Shown one piece after another: positions 4,858 to 7,025 of a DNA stretch of 7,025 nucleotides. Each line of letters opens with the position of its first letter. Within the stretch, counting starts at the first letter, position 1. Location: assembly GCA_946998295.1 (NCBI GenBank), contig CAMPYS010000063.1, positions 1 through 7,025 on the forward strand, in the 5' to 3' direction. Below the pieces are notes generated by a model. The model did not search any database and was not told where the DNA came from. It worked only from the letters and a program-made list of their open reading frames with translations. Both the position numbers and the translations under genes were made by a program. The stretch is from an uncultured Prevotella sp. Lineage in GTDB: Bacteria; Bacteroidota; Bacteroidia; Bacteroidales; Bacteroidaceae.

Positions 4858-6489
4858 ATGGCAAAAGACAATTTATTACTTTTATTGGAGAATCCTTTTT
4901 ATGGTGTGTATTTTTCTGAGACGGATTTTTCTCTTCAAATAGAAAGCATTCATGGTCTTAAACATGACTATATAAATATTTTGCAAGATTATCTTTTGCA
5001 ACACACTTCGCCTTTTAGTGTAAAAGAATTGCGCGACATAGGGCTTGCAGATATTGTTGGCAAAATAAAGATTTTGGAAAGCAATATGTTTCAAAATGGT
5101 GAATGGGCGTATTTGGATGATAGTGCTACAATAGATATTGCAGACTTGCAACAAAGGCTATTGGATTTTTTATTTGACTCCTTTGTAAAACGTCATCCTT
5201 CTAAATACATTTACAGCACGAGGATTGAACGTTATGCAGAATCTTATAGGCAAAATCATTGTGTTCAACTTAAAGCCTTTTATAAAATAAAACAGATATT
5301 TATAAAAAAAGCTGAAAACAATCCTTATATAAGTATTGAGGTGCAAAATACATCACAAGAATTACGATGCGAGATAAATTTTGACGGGAGAATTTGGATA
5401 CAACTATCTGGTAATATGAGTAATAGTCTTACTTTGTATAAAGTTTCTTCTCAATACGACCAGCCTCCGTATTTCATCAATATCGATAATGGCGAAAAAC
5501 CTTTTTCAATTTTTTGCCGTTTTGACAATGAAAAAATCAAACAGAATCTAATGTTCCAAGATGTTAAAGACATCATATTTGAACAACCTGATAATATGGA
5601 AAAACATAAAACAGTCATACGAAACGCTTTCTTGTTTGTTTTTGAAGAGCAAATACAATTGGAGGAAATAATATATGATCCTGTAAGAAAGTGCTACTGC
5701 CTTTCAAAGGAAAAAGAACAAAAAATGTTTAATGAATTTATTCCACAAGAATCAAAATGCAAACAATTTGCAAAATACACTTCTTTCTCAACTTTAATGG
5801 CTACGCTTCAAAGTGGAAGGATACGCATGAATTCAATTGTAGGTATGAATGATAAAACTGAAATGTTTTTCCTTTCAGATACAATTAAAAACTTTCAAGA
5901 GAGTATTGCAGAAGAAGGAGATAATCTGTTTTTGGCTAATCGAAATTTTATCACATCCTTCTCAGAGCGTATAGACGAACTTGATATGTGGCGTTTCTAT
6001 GGCGACAATGCACATGGAGTTTGTATGGTTTTTGAGTCAAAAGAAAATTCAGAGACTGGGATTAAAGAAGTTTTATATATAAATAAAGAGACAAATGACA
6101 GTGTAAAACGTATGAATGAGATACTCTCTAAATTAAAAGACGATAAAATAAATTTTCGTTTTCCCATACTTGATAAGCATAAGCCTTTCTATAAATCAGA
6201 GGAATTTAAGAATGAGGCAGAACATCGCCTGTTGATGGTCTCAGATAAACAAACAAATTGGGTTATAGCACAACCTTATAACATACTTTCACCCTATGTT
6301 GAAAGAGATTTGGGGATAGATGGTCAAGATGGAAATACAGATTCTCCTCTTGTCCTAAAAAAGATTATCCTTGGACCTGAAATGTTAAATAAGGAAATAA
6401 ACAAAATACAGTTAGAGCAATTCATTAAGAGCCGTTATTCTAATGACCGCATTGAGATTTGCGAGAGTAGAATATCAACGTATAGATGA
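4858..6489 (+). CDS. DUF2971 protein with a large unrecognised N-terminal region
   Basis: Residues about 302-535 form a DUF2971 domain. Its marks are KQFAKYTSFSTL with a following loop RIRMNSIVGMNDKTEMF, FITSFSER (364-371), DMWRFYGDNAHGVCMVF (376-392), FYKSEEFKNEAEHRLLMV (444-461) and KKIILGPEM near 501-509. These match the family pattern of W..Y.d.H.G.c..F, K...W..E.E.R and I..GP. DUF2971 has no settled biochemical role but is frequent in bacterial defence regions, from general knowledge. Residues 1-300 have no motif that I recognise; they are soluble, mixed alpha/beta, and start with a hydrophobic MAKDNLLLLLENPFYG stretch that is not a convincing signal peptide. The 543-residue length is about twice that of a stand-alone DUF2971 protein, so this is a two-part fusion, perhaps sensor plus effector. 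It has its own predicted promoter, and AAGGAAATAGG lies seven bases before the ATG. Confidence 0.8.
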   Translation: MAKDNLLLLLENPFYGVYFSETDFSLQIESIHGLKHDYINILQDYLLQHTSPFSVKELRDIGLADIVGKIKILESNMFQNGEWAYLDDSATIDIADLQQRLLDFLFDSFVKRHPSKYIYSTRIERYAESYRQNHCVQLKAFYKIKQIFIKKAENNPYISIEVQNTSQELRCEINFDGRIWIQLSGNMSNSLTLYKVSSQYDQPPYFINIDNGEKPFSIFCRFDNEKIKQNLMFQDVKDIIFEQPDNMEKHKTVIRNAFLFVFEEQIQLEEIIYDPVRKCYCLSKEKEQKMFNEFIPQESKCKQFAKYTSFSTLMATLQSGRIRMNSIVGMNDKTEMFFLSDTIKNFQESIAEEGDNLFLANRNFITSFSERIDELDMWRFYGDNAHGVCMVFESKENSETGIKEVLYINKETNDSVKRMNEILSKLKDDKINFRFPILDKHKPFYKSEEFKNEAEHRLLMVSDKQTNWVIAQPYNILSPYVERDLGIDGQDGNTDSPLVLKKIILGPEMLNKEINKIQLEQFIKSRYSNDRIEICESRISTYR

Positions 6490-6590
6490 TTCCGAGGAAG
6501 TATTGATACCATGAAAGTGTCATTGTGCTTATTCGGGAGGAAGCATCGTGCCGTATGAAATAATTACGCGAGTTCGGGATAAGAAAATCT
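6490..6590. other. Non-coding stretch after the DUF2971 gene
   Basis: No credible gene and no strong terminator hairpin is seen here. An imperfect direct repeat is present: GAGGAAGTATTGATACCATG from 6494 and GAGGAAGCATCGTGCCGTATG from 6537, 43 bases apart. If the adjacent minus-strand relic is part of an insertion sequence, its 3' end and terminal repeat would fall in this stretch, but I cannot place it. Confidence 0.35.
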
Positions 6591-6767
6591 TTAGAAAAGT
6601 TCCAATTGCCTTGATTTCTCTACGTGTACCGGCAGTGCCTCCGGCTTATTGTCAAAGAAATAATAGGCTGTAAGAGCAGAACATAAGTTCATGATGAAAT
6701 TATGTAGTCGTCCCTCAAGAACTCGACTTACAACCAGCAAAAGGTATTGGATAACACCTTTGTTTCG
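6591..6767 (-). pseudogene. Transposase-like C-terminal relic (minus strand)
   Basis: The minus-strand frame from 6767 to a TAA at 6591-6593 has 58 sense codons. Its downstream part reads RVLEGRLHNFIMNLCSALTA, then YYFFDNKPEALPVHVEKSRQ, then LELF. An internal ATG lies at 6692-6690. The 'F.MN...AL.AY.F..KP' pattern is typical of DDE transposase C-termini in Bacteroidota IS elements, as I recall them. The ending QLELF fits the beta-clamp binding pentapeptide QLxLF, which is known at the ends of several transposases and replication proteins. A stop just upstream cuts it off from any catalytic domain. Another minus-strand frame (6835-6728, beginning MALLCLIRTMIKW) overlaps its upstream end, consistent with frameshift decay. 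The family is uncertain; protein-like character of the last about 35 codons is fairly convincing. Confidence 0.42.
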
Positions 6768-6809
6768 TTAAAGTTGGAATCCACTCCTTGAATACTCCAT
6801 TTTATCATA

Positions 6810-6862
6810 GTTCGAATAAGGCACAAAAGAGCCATGCGGTTTCTTTTGTGCCTTATTCGAAC
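6810..6862. repeat. Perfect 21-bp inverted repeat (long hairpin)
   Basis: The left arm at 6810-6830 begins GTTCGAATAAGGCAC and ends AAAAGA. The right arm at 6842-6862 is its exact reverse complement, around an 11-base loop (GCCATGCGGTT). There is no T tract after either arm, so it is not a classical intrinsic terminator, although the transcript would fold very stably. It ends one base before a putative IS end. It could be an IS-associated palindrome, a bidirectional transcription block, or an insertion target. Confidence 0.85.
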
Positions 6863-6958
6863 CGAGACCTCTGCAAAACTCATTGTTCAAAATTTGCTCA
6901 TTTCATCATATTTTTGTATTATTGCTGTCCGGTAAAACTTTTTCAAACAAAATAATTT

Positions 6959-6993
6959 AGGGCTGACACTTCTCACGAGGTATCAGCCCTTTT
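6959..6993 (+). terminator. Hairpin with T tract inside the putative IS leader
   Basis: AGGGCTGA (6959-6966) pairs with TCAGCCCT (6983-6990). After one mismatch there are a few further pairs inward, and the right arm runs into TTTT (6990-6993). This fits a modest intrinsic terminator on the plus strand. In an IS leader such a structure would stop outside transcription from reading into the transposase gene. Confidence 0.55.
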
Positions 6994-6996
6994 GGT

Positions 6997-7004
6997 TATC
7001 TTTG
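6997..7004 (+). promoter_or_regulatory. Possible -7 promoter element pointing out of the window
   Basis: TATCTTTG matches TAnnTTTG and lies just after the terminator-like hairpin, facing the expected transposase start. I see no good TTTG at the -33 position (the hairpin occupies it), so this is weak evidence. Confidence 0.25.
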
Positions 7005-7025
7005 TTTTCTTAATATAATAAATAT

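Larger units (their letters stand above)
6864..7025 (+). mobile_element. Probable left end of an insertion sequence (IS5-like), continuing beyond the window
   Basis: GAGACCTCTGCAAAACTC at 6864-6881 closely resembles the GAGACCTTTGCAAAA-type terminal repeat that I remember for IS5-family elements in Porphyromonas and related genera. The following 160 bases are non-coding and hold a hairpin, then a promoter-like element, then an AT-rich run to the edge, as expected for the leader of a transposase gene that would start just outside. The assignment rests on memory of terminal sequences; no transposase coding sequence is visible for it here. Confidence 0.42.

Noticed and set aside
6728..6835. Minus-strand frame of 35 codons starting MALLCLIRTMIKW in the hairpin loop and ending CWL.
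   Set aside because: It starts inside the palindrome, has no ribosome binding site and overlaps the more protein-like relic in another frame. It is most likely decayed or spurious.
6850..6875. On the minus strand, GGTTCGAAT resembles a tRNA T-arm and could mark a tRNA or attachment site.
   Set aside because: No matching T-stem, anticodon arm or acceptor stem is found around it, and the sequence is fully explained by the 21-bp inverted repeat.
1..7025. CRISPR array, rRNA, tRNA or origin of replication.
   Set aside because: No regularly spaced repeats beyond the two promoter-like copies were seen, and no conserved RNA gene sequence or iteron cluster was recognised on either strand.

Overview
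The window looks like an accessory island from a Bacteroidales-type genome (Bacteroides, Parabacteroides, Prevotella or a relative). The reasons are low GC content, weak or A-rich ribosome binding sites in place of strong Shine-Dalgarno sequences, several matches to the Bacteroidota -7 promoter element TAnnTTTG, and protein types that I associate with that phylum. I cannot name the species.

Layout, left to right. Bases 1-107 hold the C-terminal end of a small XRE-type helix-turn-helix regulator. It overlaps a Bro-N/Fic fusion protein (100-1062) with an intact Fic motif, HPFMEGNGRSTR, and a C-terminal SYYYE inhibitory-type motif. After a 72-base gap come an EcoRI-type adenine-specific DNA methyltransferase (1135-2202) and a DUF262 + HNH endonuclease (2248-3423), a likely modification/restriction pair. 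The methyltransferase appears to have lost one A near 2176-2179. The expected C-terminus continues in another frame to a TAA at 2244-2246, one base before the nuclease ATG. Five bases after the nuclease comes a 359-residue protein (3429-4508) that resembles the uncharacterised LPO_1073/Vpar_1526 family. Three bases after that comes a 53-codon single-pass membrane protein (4512-4673), probably easy to miss in automated annotation.

The most interesting observation is that the last two proteins share a 14-residue Asn/Ile-rich motif: KNISNSNVNITNGD near the N-terminus of the large one and KNINNSSITINNNQ at the very C-terminus of the membrane one. Shared polar, beta-prone motifs at the ends of neighbouring proteins are how bacterial amyloid-type signalling pairs look, so this may be an undescribed two-protein sensor/membrane-effector module.

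A separate transcription unit follows. Two copies of an approximately 32-base promoter-like repeat (4717-4808) precede a 543-residue protein (4858-6489) with a C-terminal DUF2971 domain and an unrecognised N-terminal half. The remaining sequence (6490-7025) carries no intact gene. It has a minus-strand relic that reads like a transposase C-terminus, a perfect 21-bp inverted repeat, and what looks like the left end of an IS element with its own hairpin and promoter, running off the right edge.

Interpretation: the first six genes form a compact, same-strand, mostly tightly spaced block that looks like a restriction-modification core with extra abortive-type or signalling genes. The DUF2971 gene is an independently promoted neighbour, and IS debris marks the right border. 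A defence role is inferred from family content and context; nothing in the window proves it.
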